From positions 95,203,868 through 95,267,867 of the forward strand of contig NC_084797.1 in the NCBI RefSeq assembly GCF_963169125.1: a stretch of 64,000 bases of DNA, given 5' to 3'. The first letter of the stretch is position 1, and every line of letters begins with the position of its first letter. The DNA comes from Humulus lupulus (lineage: Eukaryota > Streptophyta > Magnoliopsida > Rosales > Cannabaceae). The notes beneath the pieces are model-generated. The model ran no database searches. It saw nothing but the letters and a program-made list of their open reading frames with translations, and had not been told where the DNA came from. The translations under genes and the position numbers were made by a program. This document shows, one piece after another, positions 32,521 through 45,299 of this stretch.

Positions 32521-35500
32521 GCTGAGGCTAGTCCCTCGGTCGTGAAAGGTTAGATTTCTAGTGCCGGTTCTTCATTTATTTCATTGATTGATTTAGGAGC
32601 TACTTATTCCTTTGTATCGGCTAGAGTGATAGACCGTCTATGTAGGCCTTGTGATATGTATGGTAGGGGATTCAAGACTATTTTGCCAACTAGGGAACTG
32701 GTAGTCTCTAGTAGATGGGTTAGAGCATTACCAGTAGAGATAGATAGTAGGAAGTTTTCTGTGGACCTGATTGAATTTACAATGGAAGACTTTGTTATGA
32801 TTCTGGGAATGGATTAGTTATAAAAGTACGAGGCAACGATAGACTGCAAGTGAAGGATAGATACATTTGAACTGGAAGTGAGAGGTACACTTTGTATTTG
32901 TGCGGACGATGAGTTGGCCACGAGTACCTATGATTTCTGCACTGAAGGCTAGAGACCTAATTCAAGAAGGTTGCATAGGATTCCTTGCAAACATAGTGGA
33001 TACTTCTAGGATTGTTTCGGTTGGACCGGATAAGACCAGACTAGTATGCGAGTTTCCTGATGTGTCCCAGTAAACTTGCCAGGGTTGCAACCGTACCGAG
33101 AGATCTAGTTCGTCATAGAGTTGGCGCTAGGGGCGAAGCTTGTATCTAGGACACCTTATAGAATGGCTTCAGCAAAGTTGAAGGAACTGAAGCTTCAGTT
33201 GCAGGAGTTATTGGATTTAGGATTCATCAGACCCAGTTTTTTGCCATGGGGTGCTCTAGTGTTATTCGTCAAGAAGAAGGATGGATCCTTAAGGATGTGC
33301 ATCGATTACAGAGAGCTGAACAAGTTAACCATTAAGAATAAGTATCCACTGCCCAGGATCGATGAATTGTTCAACCAGCTACAGGGGAAGACGGTGTTCT
33401 CCAAGATTGACCTTCAGTCCAGCTACCACCAGTTAAGGATTAGAAAGGAGGACATACCAAAGACCGCATTCCGCACGAGGTATGGATATTTTTAATTCCT
33501 GGCCATGTCCCTTGGATTAACCAATGCCCCAACAACCTTTATGGACTTAATGAATAAAGTCTTCAAGGATTATTTGGAAAAGTTTGTGATCGTATTCGTC
33601 GATGGCATACTGGTATACTCTCAGTCAGAGATAGAGCATGAGCATCATCTTCGCTTGGTACAACAGCGGTTGAGAGAGCATAGGCTATATGGTAAGTTTG
33701 GCAAATGTGAGTTTTCATTAACCCAAGTAACATTTCTGGGCCATATTTTCAGCAATGATGGGATTCTGGTGGACCTAAGCAAGATTGAGGCAGTGAGAGA
33801 TTGGCCCAGGACAAGCAATGTACCAGAGGTTAGGAGTTTCATGGGATTAGTAGGGTATTATCGGCGGTTCGTTGAGGGATTCTCCAGAATAGTCACACCA
33901 TTGACTGAGCTGACATGTAGGAAGACCAAGTATGTCTGGATAGATAGATGTGAGAACAGTTTCAAGGAGTTGAAGCGGCGCTTGATCACCGCTCCAGTAT
34001 TGAGTCTGTCATCAAACAATGAGAAGTTTGTAGTCTACTGAGATTTGTCGAGGTAGAGTTTGGGGTGTGTATTGATGCAAGCTAGAAAGGTGATAGCCTA
34101 CGCATTGAGATAGCTGAAGGAGTATGAGTAGAGGTATCCCACACATGATCTGGAATTAGCAGCGGTGGTATTTGCAATAAAGGTTTGGAGGCATTATTTG
34201 TATGATAAGAAGGGCAAAATATACACCGACCATAAAAGTCTAAAGTATTTATTTATTGAGAAGGATCTGAATATGCGCCAGAGGTGTTGGCTAGAATTGG
34301 TAAAGGATTACGACTGTGACATTCTATACCATATTGAGAAGGCCAATGTGGTGGTCGACGCATTGAGATGAAGGGGCCTAACACATTTATTTAGTTCAAG
34401 TTAGATATCAAAGAGGTTAGCTGAAGAGATGACCAGAGCAGGAATTGAATTGGTAGTTGGACAGCTAGCCAATATTACACTTCAGTCCATGATCCTTGAG
34501 AGGATCAGGGAAGCGCAGAAGGAGGGTCCACGGTTGAGGAAGCATACAGAGGATGTCTTTGCTGAAGTGACTAAGGACTTTTCGATTTTAGTGATGGGTT
34601 TACTGAGGTACAAGGGTGGGTTTGCATTCCGATGGATTTTGGTATCCAGTGAGAGATTTTAGATGAGTCTGATACCACTCCTTATTCTCTACATCTGGGT
34701 ACGACGAAGATGTAACATGATTTGAGAACTTTATTTTGGTGGGTGTGAATGAAGAGATATGTAGTAGATTATGTGGCCATGTGTTTAACCTGTCAGCAGG
34801 TAAAGGCTAACACATGAGAGGCCAATAGGGTTGCTGCAGCCTTTAGGGATTTCGAAATGGAAATGAGAGTAAATCACCATGGACTTCATGGTTGGACTAC
34901 TGAAGACCATAGGACAGTATGATTCTATGTGGGTGATTGTGGATAGGTACACCAAATTAGCCCACTTTTTTCCTGTTAAGACAACTTATACAATGTAGTA
35001 GTATGCTGAATTATATGTGAAGAAAATTGTGCGACTACATGGGGCTCTGAGGTCGATAGTATCTGATAGGGACCCCACGTTTACCTCAAACTCTTGGGAG
35101 AGCTTGCAGAAGGTTATGGCCATAGTTGCGATTTAGTACCGCCTATCATCCTAAGACAGATGGATAGTGTAAGACGATGATTAAGATACTGGAGGATATG
35201 CTGCGGGCCTGTGTGGTGGATTTTGGGGGATCTTGGAGTAAGTAACTCCCTTTGATTGAATTTTCTTATAATAATATCTATCAAGCAACTATCAGAGTGG
35301 CTCTGTAAGAAATGTTATATGGGAGGAAGTGTAGATCGTCCATCCATTGGGATGAGATGAGTGAGATTAAGTATTTAGGTTCTGAGGCTGTTCAGAGGAC
35401 CAATGAGGCGATTGAGAAGATAAGAGCTCGAATGCTTGCCTCCCAGAGTCGACAAAAGAGTTACTCAGACTTGAGACGTAGGAGCGTAGAGTTTCAAGTT

Positions 35501-35917
35501 GGTGATCATTTGTTTCTTAGAGTTTCTTCCTTGAGAGGGGTGAAACAATTTGGAGTGAGGGGCAAGTTAAGCCCTAGATTCGTTGGCCCCATTGAGATTC
35601 TGGAATGGGTTGGAGAGGTAGCCTACAAATTGGAGATGCCTCCAACTTTATTGGGGGTTCACAATGTATTTCATGTGTCCATTCTCCAAAAATATGTATC
35701 AAATTCTACACATGTGCTGAGTTATGAGAACCTGAAGCTGGATCAAGGTTTATCTTATAAGGAGAATTCAGTTCAGATTCTAGACCGAAAAGATAAAGTT
35801 TTGTAGAACAAGACCATCGCCTTAGTGAAAGTGCTGTGGAGGAACAACAAATTGGAAGAGGCAACATGGGAGCTTGAGACTGATATGCGGGATCGATATC
35901 CCGAGTTATTCAGGTAA
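32521..35917 (+). pseudogene. TE-E pol (PR-RT-RH-IN-chromodomain), broken
   Basis: Protease at about 32570-32820 (SLIDLGATYSFVSARV; the usual DSG reads DLG). Reverse transcriptase at about 33121-33720, where the YXDD motif reads FVDG, so one catalytic Asp is lost. RNase H is at about 33950-34370, integrase at about 34680-35580 (ITMDFMVGL keeps the first Asp), then the GPIEILEWVGEVAYKL segment and a chromodomain-type tail (VKVLWRNNKLEEATWELETDM) ending TAA 35915-35917. Many in-frame stops are present. The domain set and the tail mark a Tekay-type chromovirus, distinct from TE-A. Confidence 0.9.
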
Positions 35918-35938
35918 ATGTTGAGGACAAAATTTCTG

Positions 35939-35952
35939 TAAGGAGGGGATAG
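35939..35952 (+). other. TE-E polypurine tract
   Basis: TAAGGAGGGGATAG lies directly before the 3' LTR start TGTAACG at 35954. Confidence 0.8.
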
Positions 35953-35953
35953 T

Positions 35954-38900
35954 TGTAACGTCCCAAATTTGATAATAAGGTTTAGTGCCAGGAGGGAAAT
36001 AATTGATTTATTTATGTTAATACGTGGATTAAATTATTGTGTGATTAGAAAAGCATGTTTAGGTGAATTAAATATGCATGTGGGCCCATTTTGGTTAGTA
36101 GGGGCATAATTGTAATTTTGGCCCATTGAGGGCATAAATGTGAATTATATGTATGTTGTTCGTGATACCACAAGATTATGGTGATGTATTTGTGATGTGT
36201 GATCCGAGACGGTCATAGGGAGCGGAATAGAGGAATAGTCACGACAGGGTCGAATACTCGGCTCGGGGTGAGCCTAGGGGCTAATGGTTACGTAGTGTGT
36301 GTTCGGGATTACCGGCTAACGGAAAGTGAGTTAGTAATTGTTTTATTATGTCGGGATAACTACAACAAAATAGGCATTTAATGGCTACATGGGGGAGACA
36401 TTATAGACATTTAATGTCTCCCCCTAGGGGAGACGTTGTTGCATGAGCCATCTAAAGTGGCCCTATGATGACTCCCATAGGGAGACTTTATAGACATTTA
36501 ACGTCTTCCCCTAGGAGTCATCATGGGAGACGTTGTAGGTACCTATGACATCTCCTATGGGGAGACTTTGTAGACATTCAACGTCTCCCCCTAGGAGTCA
36601 TCATAAGTTTTTGTGTTTTGTTTTTAAAATAATTAAATAATTATTTTCAGTATATTAATTAATAGAATTAAATATATTAATTTTTTTTGAAATAGAATTA
36701 AATATATTATTTTTTTAAAATATAATTAAATATATCAATTTAAAAATCTAAATTATATGCAAATTTAAATTGTGAATTTTCATTAATAAAACAGAAATGT
36801 GTATATAATATGTTTTTGCTAGCTAAATATAGACAAATGTAATATTTGTTGTTAAACATACAAAATTAACAAATATTACTCTAGCTAGCTAGACATATAG
36901 TAAGAAATAAAAATGAAAAAAAACCTATTATGTGGGACGATGACTTTGAATTATCGGTAGCATATGGTTCGCCCAGTGTTGTCGCATTTCATTAATCTGT
37001 GTTGATGTATATGGCGTAGTGTTTAGCTACAAAAAAAAACAAAGTAAAATATATTAGTTAATTATTATTTAATTATATATACTTTAATAATAAATAAATT
37101 GTTAACTTTGTATAAATTTATATACATACCTCTTTCTTCAAGTAACGCCCAGGTCGTGGATGTTCAATGTAATCCTTTAACATCCTCATCACATAATATC
37201 CAAATGCCACATTGTCTGGTTGGTGTGGACACTAATATTTAAATAAAAAGACTTAATATAAAGAATATTAGTAAAATTCAACTATATATTTTCAAAATAA
37301 TTGAAGTTGTAGTTAGTTACTTTAGGTTGCACAATTTCTATATTATTTGGAATCTCAGGATGTTTTGGTAGACTGGTCAGAAAAAGGTTGACCCCATTAT
37401 TATATTTCACGGATAACTTATTCACTGACTTCCATTTTCTATCCATATCATCTCCTATGTTTATGCAAAATTAAACAAAAAAAAAAAAAACTAAATAAGC
37501 ATACGAAAAATTGGGCAGCATTTCCCCTATATTAATAACCTAACCATCTGTCAATGTAATCAAATCCAATCGAATAAGCACAACACAATACAAATATAAT
37601 AATAAAATACATAATTTTAGACAAAATTAAGCAGCATTTCCCCTATAATAGTGATCTAACCATCTGTGAACAACAAGTAAAAAAATTCAAACAACACACA
37701 ATAAGTTTCTTCCTTATAGCTTCGCAGCACACAAATAAATTTTCGAAAACCTACTTCACTAAAACACACAGTTCTCAACCTTCTGTTATATCCGAAACAC
37801 ACAATTTTAATCTCAGAACTTACTTCACTATGGATGAATATTTAAGATATTTAAATCCCTCTAAAAAAAGTTTAATAATACTAAAACAAGAAAGAAGATA
37901 ATGTATGTACCACTTGCAATTAATAGTCCTTGCTAGCAAATTTACTTCACTTTGCAAAGAGCGCACTTTGCTATTAAATTCACAACCTACAAAACTAAAT
38001 TAATTAATAATAAAATATTACTAAACAAACTTCACTAAATAATTAGATTAATAATAACTTATTATTGAAATTTTAGAAACTTAAAAACCTCAAATGTGTG
38101 CTTGAAATCGAATATTTGAGGCAAAAATCTCATAAAAATCACTGTTAAAACCACAACTTAAAAATTTAAATTAATTAATTAATAAAAGATTACTAAATCA
38201 ATAAAATAACGTAACTATATATAAATAACCTACTTAAATTTTAATAAAGATTACAAATATATATAATTTTCCAATTAAATAATAATATAAATTAAAAAAA
38301 AATTATAAACATTATAAACTTGAATTACTATTTTGTATGTAAAATTAAAATTAAATTATTTCTCTTATTTTAGACAATTATTAAATACATTTTAGCAAAA
38401 CATATTTACATATATATACTTAACAAACATTAAAAATGTATAATTTTTGGTTTAAATAGTAATAAAAATTAAAAAATAGTAAATAATGTGGTATCATCTT
38501 AAAATTAAGCAATATAGTATCTCAAATATACATAAAAAATATTTTTCATACTTTAAACTAATATATCTAATAAAACCCACAAATCATATAAAAAAAATGC
38601 ACAAAAATATTTTTTTTTCTACCATTCTAACTATAATACATTGTTTAATCTTGAAATTCTACCTCAAATATGCATTAAATCCACTTTGTTAAGCCAAAAA
38701 TCACCCAAAACCGCAACTCATAAACCCTAAAATCTCAATATCAATTCCTTAATAAATAGAGGAAATAAGCATGAAAATTATCCAAACTATTATACAACAC
38801 TTATAAATAATAAAAACTTACCTTAAATGAGAATTTTTAGCCTAAAATCGGCAAAAATCGTCAAAAAATGGCCCTGAAATCGCCTTTCTCCGCCTCTAGT

Positions 38901-39693
38901 TCGTGCGCTCGGGGAAGAAGAAAGAAAGGCTGAATATATATATTAGGGCAAACATTTAACGTCTCCCCTAGGAAGACGTGCAAGACATCTAACGTCTCCC
39001 CAGGGGAGATGTTAGATGTTTGGCACGTCTTCCGAGGGGAGACGTCAGATGCTCTTACATGTCTGATATTTTATAAATATATAATTTTATATTCATATTT
39101 TTAAATTAACGTCTCCCACCACTTTTAATGACTTACCTTGGTAGTCATCAACAAGAACTTTTAATGACTTACACCATTAGACTTTAAATATCCCTGAATA
39201 CTTTTAATGACTTACACCATTGGTGTAAGTCATTATAGAGAGTCATTAAAAGTGAAAATTGTTGTATTGTAAGTGGGGATTTATAGGAACACTTGAGGAA
39301 TTAGCGGGATGTGGAAAATTACGGGATTGCCCTTGGATGTACTAATTGGAAAAGGCTATATTTTAGGGGTAATATGGTCGATTTGGAGGTTGAGGATGGG
39401 TTGGACGTATCATAGACTCTAGAGTTAATCAGAAGGAAATAAAAGAAACACTTAAACTTTCTCAGGCTTCACTCTCTCTCTCTCTCTCTCTTGGCTCTCT
39501 CCCTCTCTTTGGTGTGTTGGAGGTGTTGATGAATTCTTGAGGAGTTTAGGCTAAAGAATTGAAGAATTGGAGACTTGAAGTGCTTGAGGATTAGCTCAGG
39601 TAAAATTCTGTGTGAGGTAAGGGTTCAAACTATATTTGTTTTTTGTTTAATTCTGCTAAGAACTAAAAGCTTGCATGAGGGTTGGACTTTACA
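35954..39693 (+). mobile_element. TE-E 3' LTR, truncated and split by TE-F
   Basis: 35954-36359 matches the start of the 5' LTR (29041-29471) and 39270-39693 matches 29472 to about 29875. The 2.9 kb between is the TE-F insertion. The last half of the LTR, including U5, is missing: homology stops at about 39693 (GGACTTTA) and a reversed LTR start follows. A (CT)n run sits at about 39473-39491. Confidence 0.85.
36360..39269. mobile_element. TE-F, non-autonomous CACTA-like DNA transposon, about 2.9 kb
   Basis: It interrupts the TE-E 3' LTR cleanly and is flanked by the 3-bp direct repeat TAA (36357-36359 and 39270-39272). The ends form an imperfect inverted repeat: CTACAACAAAATAGGC on the left, and CAATACAACAATTTTC read inward from the right. 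They resemble CACTACAACAA termini with changes. Within about 250 bp of the left end and 330 bp of the right lie many copies of GGGGAGACGTT and its complement as subterminal hairpins. The core is very AT-rich and I find no transposase, so it would need an enzyme supplied elsewhere. A Harbinger origin (also 3-bp duplication) is possible but the ends fit CACTA better. Confidence 0.65.
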
Positions 39694-39822
39694 TTACCAT
39701 ATAAATCATTTATATCGCATAATCACACAAATAACCAATTAATTCCTCATATAAATCCGATTATGCCTTCCTGGCACAGTAATCTAGGCACTCAACCTTA
39801 ATAACGAATTTGGGACGTTACA
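39694..39822 (-). mobile_element. Inverted LTR start fragment closing TE-E
   Basis: Read on the minus strand from 39822, this is TGTAACGTCCCAAATTCG and about 110 further bases homologous to the first part of the TE-E LTR, with small indels. The whole inserted block is therefore bounded by two LTR starts in opposite orientation. No 5-bp duplication is visible (TTTTG on the left, ATCAG on the right). Confidence 0.75.
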
Positions 39823-40655
39823 ATCAGGCACCTGTGATGTACCTATAGAAGAATCAGTTGTTGAAACAGTATAAAAAATTCTTGATTTTACAAAAGTAGT
39901 TTTGCTTTTGGATGTGGATCCATGTGATCCTAATACAGAAAAGTTACCAGCTTTTTGTCCTGCACATATTACATCATCCAAAATCATAGAATTTAGATTA
40001 AGCATTTTCACACCTTTAACCATTTATTAATTTCTTTAGATAATCACTTTATTTCACAATCTTTGGCAAGGATATCATTCTCAAGATTTTTCACAATGCA
40101 TTCAATTTATTCATTCTTTTTCCTTAAGGATTTGTACTTGCTTGTCATTAAGCAATTATCTAAACATACCTTTAACCATTGATCATACATGTCTTTGTAT
40201 TACTCTTTCCAAGAATCCTCATCAAAATCAGATTCATTGGATTCACATTCAGAATTATCCCCTTCCTGAACTGTGTTGTTTAGACAAACAAGATTTTTGT
40301 TTACCTGGATTTTTTGGGTTAATTCAGAAAAAATAAAAGACAAGCCAATATTTAAGTTATCCTCTTCATCACTGCTTTCAGAATCCTGATCATTCTAAGT
40401 AGCTGCCATCACTTTCTTATTTTTCTTCAGTGTATTGGCACATTCATATTGAATATGGCCAAATACTTCACATTCCCTACATTGCACACCTCTTTTATTG
40501 ATAGTATTAAATGATTTAGAGAAGTTGTTAGCTTTGGACTACTTTAACATTAGTTTCTTGTTACCAATCTTTTTCATTTATTTTTGAAAATTCTTGGTTA
40601 AGAAGGCCATCTCATCCTCACCATCTTGTTGACTATCTTTTTCGCTATCAACTTA
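39823..40655 (-). pseudogene. TE-D Ty1/copia gag, C-terminal part
   Basis: Minus strand. Coding sequence with AFLTKNFQK, then a CCHC knuckle CRECEVFGHIQYEC (about 40495-40450) and a downstream acidic stretch (DSESSDEEDN). It continues through the frame at 40023-39823 (MVKGVKMLNLNSM...TSQVPD) to the TE-E junction. The knuckle type is that of copia gag. Several stops are present. To the right, recognisable coding ends near 40655, where a minus-oriented LTR (TE-G) begins, so the gag N-terminus is missing. Confidence 0.75.
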
Positions 40656-41452
40656 ATAATAGAGCATAAAGAAACTAAAGAAGATTAACACAAAGATTTT
40701 ATATGCTTTAGGTTATAAAACAACCTTAGTCTAGGAGTGTTTAGTATTAGTGTTCTTGAAGCTTGTGATGGAAAGCTTCAATGGAGGTTTTCTCAGGTAG
40801 CGTATAGAGTGCTCTGGGTTCAAGAATTGTTGAATCCTTTTACAATGATACCCTAACCCTATTTATAGAGGATGAGGGTCATTAATATCATTTATTACAA
40901 ATATTCCCCAATTATTTGGTGAGTTAATTGCTATTCAACCCCTCTGAATGTTCTAATTAAGAATTTTGGCACGTGAGTATCGCACGGGGCCCAATTCGTA
41001 GGTTGCGACCCACCAACTTTATGGGAGACACGTCTTTGACACTATCAGAATGTGGCTTCACATTTTCCTACGTCACACAACATTGTGGGAAATACCAATT
41101 GTCGAGGGTATGAATTTGACGCCACTACTCGAGGCACCCAAGAAGCTGTTAGACAATCTTGTGGTGCCCCAAGGCTATAGTGACTGACACCTGGCGTTCT
41201 CTCCAGGTTCGAGGACAAAAGTCCTAGAACTGAAGGACTATCAGGCCAAGAAGACAGGAGGACGCTAGTGTGGTCCTCGAGACGTGGCCTTACTTGGAGA
41301 GATCCATGCCTAAAAAAGGAACAGGGCTTACTGGAAGGAGACTACACTTCGAGAAGCTCTGGACAAGATCTATAGAGCTTTATTATCTCTCAAGTAGCCT
41401 AATTACTTTTCTAATTACTGCCACGTGTCAACTTATGAAATCACAAACATCA
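40656..41452 (-). mobile_element. TE-G 3' LTR (minus orientation)
   Basis: On the minus strand a polypurine tract GACTTGGGGGACAAA (about 41467-41453) precedes TGATGTTTGTG, taken as the LTR start. A minus-strand TATA box lies at 40867-40860, in the same surroundings as in the TE-C LTR. The left end near 40656 is set only by where TE-D coding stops. The length, about 800 bp, fits the other Tat LTRs here. Confidence 0.55.
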
Positions 41453-42453
41453 TTTGTCCCCCAAGTCTTCATTAGTCCTCGAACAGTGGAGACTTAGTCT
41501 GGGAGGAGTAATATCCAGGGTCTTCAAGAGGTGACTCTTGGGCTATTCATGATGTCATACTCAAAAACTGCAAAGCCAAGCATTGACTCCTCATTGCTGG
41601 GCCCATCAATCAGTGCAATGAATGTGGAGTCTACTCCACACCCAAGACGTCCAATTCTTATCCGAAGCATCCTTTCGCAGTGTATCCGACGCTTCCTTTT
41701 CCCATGCAAATGATCACGATCTGTGCCTTGATAATTGTGATCGTTGGATCATGCTCGAGTGCCTACCCCATAGACGATCAACAGTCGGGGTAGAATTGGT
41801 TCCACCCTAAGCTCTTTGAGTATAAAACTTGAGAACCCTCTCTCACATACTCACTTTGGCCATTAGACATTTGAAAATATGAGAACCTTAAAACTCTCCC
41901 AAAACATCATCATTCCCATATTGCAAAAACCCTAACATGTTCCTGCATTTTCGACAACATGGATGGCTGGAGGATATCATCATTCTTCTTGTCGAACAAC
42001 AAGAAATACTTTCGACTCCACACATGACACATCACCTACAGGAAATTTATATTGAGTAAGTATTTCCTACCCATTCTTGCTTTAGGTTCTAGTTTGTTGA
42101 GTGTGTAGTTGGATGCTTAGGGATTTGACATTTCTGGCACCTAGAGGTCTTTTCGACCTCTTTTTATTTGCTTTGGGCCCATTTTGACATTTTAAATGAT
42201 CGAAATGGCATGTTCACACTTTATGCAATTTTTCATGTTTTTGGACATTCAACCAGAATCTGGAAAATTTCCAGATTCCGGCGAAGTTTATGAACCTCCG
42301 ATGGTTTTCCTTGGCACCAATTTGTTTTTTTCTGAGGACACCCCAGTGACTTAGAATTCCTTCTCCTCCACTCCTTGAGCATTAGTCTTAGGGGTTCTCG
42401 TTTTGGCGTATATTTTTTTCTGGGCAAGGTGCTAACTGCGTGATTTTGTTTCA
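41453..42453 (+). promoter_or_regulatory. Promoter and leader of the TE-G antisense gene
   Basis: TATAAAA at 41821-41827 on the plus strand lies about 370 bases from the LTR. A leader exon follows and ends at the donor GAGTAAGTATTTCC (GT at about 42056), closely like the TE-B leader donor CAGTAAGTATTTC. The acceptor TTTGTTTCAG ends at 42453, directly before an ATG. The leader intron would be about 400 nt, against 453 nt in TE-B. No coding sequence is seen in this stretch. Confidence 0.55.
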
Positions 42454-45232
42454 GATGTTCGAAGAGCTACACCATCTCCACAAAAAAGGATTCTTCTACT
42501 TCAACACCAAAATATTAGAGATGGCCCGAGACATGGGAAGATTTCCCGAGAAGAGGAAACAAGTTGTCGTAGAGTAGGATATGGCCCTCGTGGTGAGGGA
42601 AGACAACACTTTGACAGTGGAGAGGCCTATTCGAGTTGGCATCTCGGAGGAGGAGGCCAAGATGGGTCCCTTGCCAAAGGACAACAACTATACCACTGAT
42701 GGTTTTGAGGTGGAGGACCTCCCAAGCAAGCTGAGATAGTAGGGTGCTCTTAACAAGATTATAGCCCACTTCAAAGTGGACACTCAGGACATGCTGGTAT
42801 ACTTGTCCTAAGAGAATGAGAGGGTGCATGAGAGTGTCCATGGCCTTGGAGCGTGGAGCACTTCTCACCACAACACTCCACCAATAATATGTCAACATCA
42901 TGAAGTTTTTCGGCATAGCTACTCTCTAGCTATTGGCAAACGGATATCGGGTGTTAGAAAAGCTCTTCGTTCAATTGAGGAGGAAGAACTAGCCCGCCCT
43001 TTCTCCAGTATAGCTCCTTCACGTATAAGGCTTCCGAGCTTTCCCGAAGAAGGGGAATCCTGATGGGTACTATACTTTGATGAAGTATACATACCCAGGC
43101 AGGTCCTATAAGGCTCCGAGTGGCAACGAGAGCCATGCGCGGGACTACACAGACTACTTTTTTTGGACAAGTGGCTTTCCAACACGGATGAATCTAACAG
43201 TACTCCTGGACTTCACCAGGGTTGGTAAGTCTCTCCTCAAACTGTTTTTGATAAGTTTTCCACCCCTTGTAGCTGGCTCTTAGGAGTTGAGTCTTTTGCA
43301 GGCCCCTTTCGCCGCACTCCTCACGTGGATGCCCACACTGCGAGATTTCAAAGAATACAATCCCTTCTAAACCATGAGACGAGTCTCACCTTCCTCATCA
43401 TAGGGGCTCATCTATGCCAGTACAACCTTTTCTAGGAGGGTCAGGAAATAATACCCGTGAGAGTGTCCATCTTCCATGACTTGAAGAAATCATTAGCGGA
43501 CACCAGGGTTAACACAGAGTATGTGGCGGCGCAAGCGCTTCAAAAGTACGACTAGAGGATGTGCGAGGAGCATGTGCAAACAATGATTGCTCTCCAGACC
43601 ACCACTGAGGCCCAAGAGGATGAAGAGATCGAGGCAGAACTCGAGGCAGGGATAAGGTCTTTTTCTATGCTTAAGGTAAATCCCCCATAACCTTTTACCA
43701 TACTAAGCATGTGAGGGAGGGAGTTAGTCCCGACCACATATGGGTTTCCCCATCACTCCTTGAGTACGAGAAGGTCTTGGAGCTTCAATGGATGGAAAAG
43801 AAGCTCCAAGCCTACCAAGACTTGATCGATGTCTTCCTTCTCTACCCGAAGAGAAGACTTCACCCCCAAGGATTCGTGCCTCTGGACGAGGTGACACCCA
43901 TGCATGCAACGTGGTTTTGTCAATATGAGACAAACACCGCCCATAAGATGGGTCGACTCGTCGGAGAGTTTGCCAACTCAACTCTTCACCCGGAGGAGAC
44001 TTATGTCGGTGAGGCTCCCGAGGAGATTCTATGCACATGGATCTTCTTGCATGCATTTTTCATTTTCTTTATTATTATTTCTCTATCTTTCCTTCCCTCT
44101 TAGTGTTAACCAACTCCTTTCTTTTTTGAAGAACTTATAGGTTTGTCTGACTTTATTCGGGCAAAACTTTAGACGGTTTCATGGACCTCTAAAATTGAAG
44201 TACTGACGACACCAGGAGCAGTGCCTCCGCCCATAGGAGCTGCTCCCCAAGCCTTGACAACTGTCCCCCCACCCTCGATGGCCCCTACAGCTCTGGTGGC
44301 CCTCAATGGGTCCTTTCCCTAGGATTAGTGGTGCCCGGAGAAGTCATTGACCTAGAGGAGTCCCCCTTACATGATGAAGGGCCTTCTCAGAAGGGAAAAG
44401 AGATCCCTTCCCCCGAGGTGCCTGGCAGTCCTCCAGCCAGGACACCTCGCCTCGTCATCTTACCTGAGTACTACAAAGGGGAAGAGTTGGAAAGGCATAA
44501 GCGAGTGGTTGAGTATTTTGACACTCGTATTGTGAAGAGAATGAGGACATCAAAGTCCTGGTAGAGTATCTACGTGAAGAAAAAACACAGACCTTGATGC
44601 CTCTTCCCACTTGCGAAGAGCTGGAGGCTCTCATTGCAGGGAGGGTGGCGACCGAAAACTCCGCTGGCGGCGAAGCTTCTCATGGGACAAGCGTGGTCCC
44701 TCTGTGAGATGGCGTTTCATAGCTATGTCTATTGTGGTAGTGATAATGAGATATCACTCCTCGCCATCTACTGCTACACAACTATGTGGGTAAGTATCAC
44801 TTGAGCTTCTCAAAATTTCCTTTTTTAGCCAAGCCCTTTCTTGGAGCTAACTGTTTTTGTTGCGCATGCCGTAAAGTTTTGTCAGAGGCTTAGGGACGTT
44901 GTCCTGATGAGATCCTTTGAGCTCAAGGAGCTCAAGGAGACCTCAATTCCCTTAGAGGAGCATTCGCAAATCCAGAACGCCATGGAGGACGAGAAGACTC
45001 ATACCTCCGAACTGGAGACCCAACTAGCGATGGAGTAGTTAAAGCTACTAACTCTCAAGGACACTTCCTCAAAGTTGCTGGAGGATGCAGTGGGTCGCAC
45101 CCAAGCTGTGGAGGAAGCCACCCGCATGGTTTCAAAGGAGCTTGGGGCTATTCGGGAGGAGCTTCGCATCGTTCGAAAGGAGTCCTCGAAGAATTTTGCG
45201 GAAGCCATGAAGGCCATGAATTTAATTTCTTA
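42454..45232 (+). pseudogene. TE-G copy of the Tat antisense gene, broken
   Basis: Starts ATG 42454 (MFEELHHLHKKGFFYF) with a TAG after about 40 codons and more stops at about 42737-42811. The exon-1 end is recognisable by likeness to TE-B: YTDYFFWTSGFP...LLDFTRVGK (about 43145-43210), then a donor GTAAGT, against LREYWFLTTGFP...LDFKIPGK in TE-B. A later conserved part at about 43740-44040 (YEKVLELQWMEKKLQAYQDL) is followed by a Pro-rich stretch near 44250-44440. The C-terminal coiled coil is at about 44841-45232 (QNAMEDEKTHTSELETQL, then SKLLEDAVGRTQAVEEA). The order of parts matches the TE-B gene. Its orientation, with a minus LTR on its left, means it is antisense to its element. Confidence 0.65.
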
Positions 45233-45299
45233 AGTTTCACTTAATTCTTTAAATTTCTTTCAACGAGGGGCTTGTCCTTTAGACCTATCAACTCCATCG

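Noticed and set aside
38486..38692. 68-residue frame within TE-F considered as a transposase remnant
   Set aside because: Composition follows the AT-rich DNA (Ile, Lys, Phe, Tyr); no catalytic motif or neighbour frame continues it.
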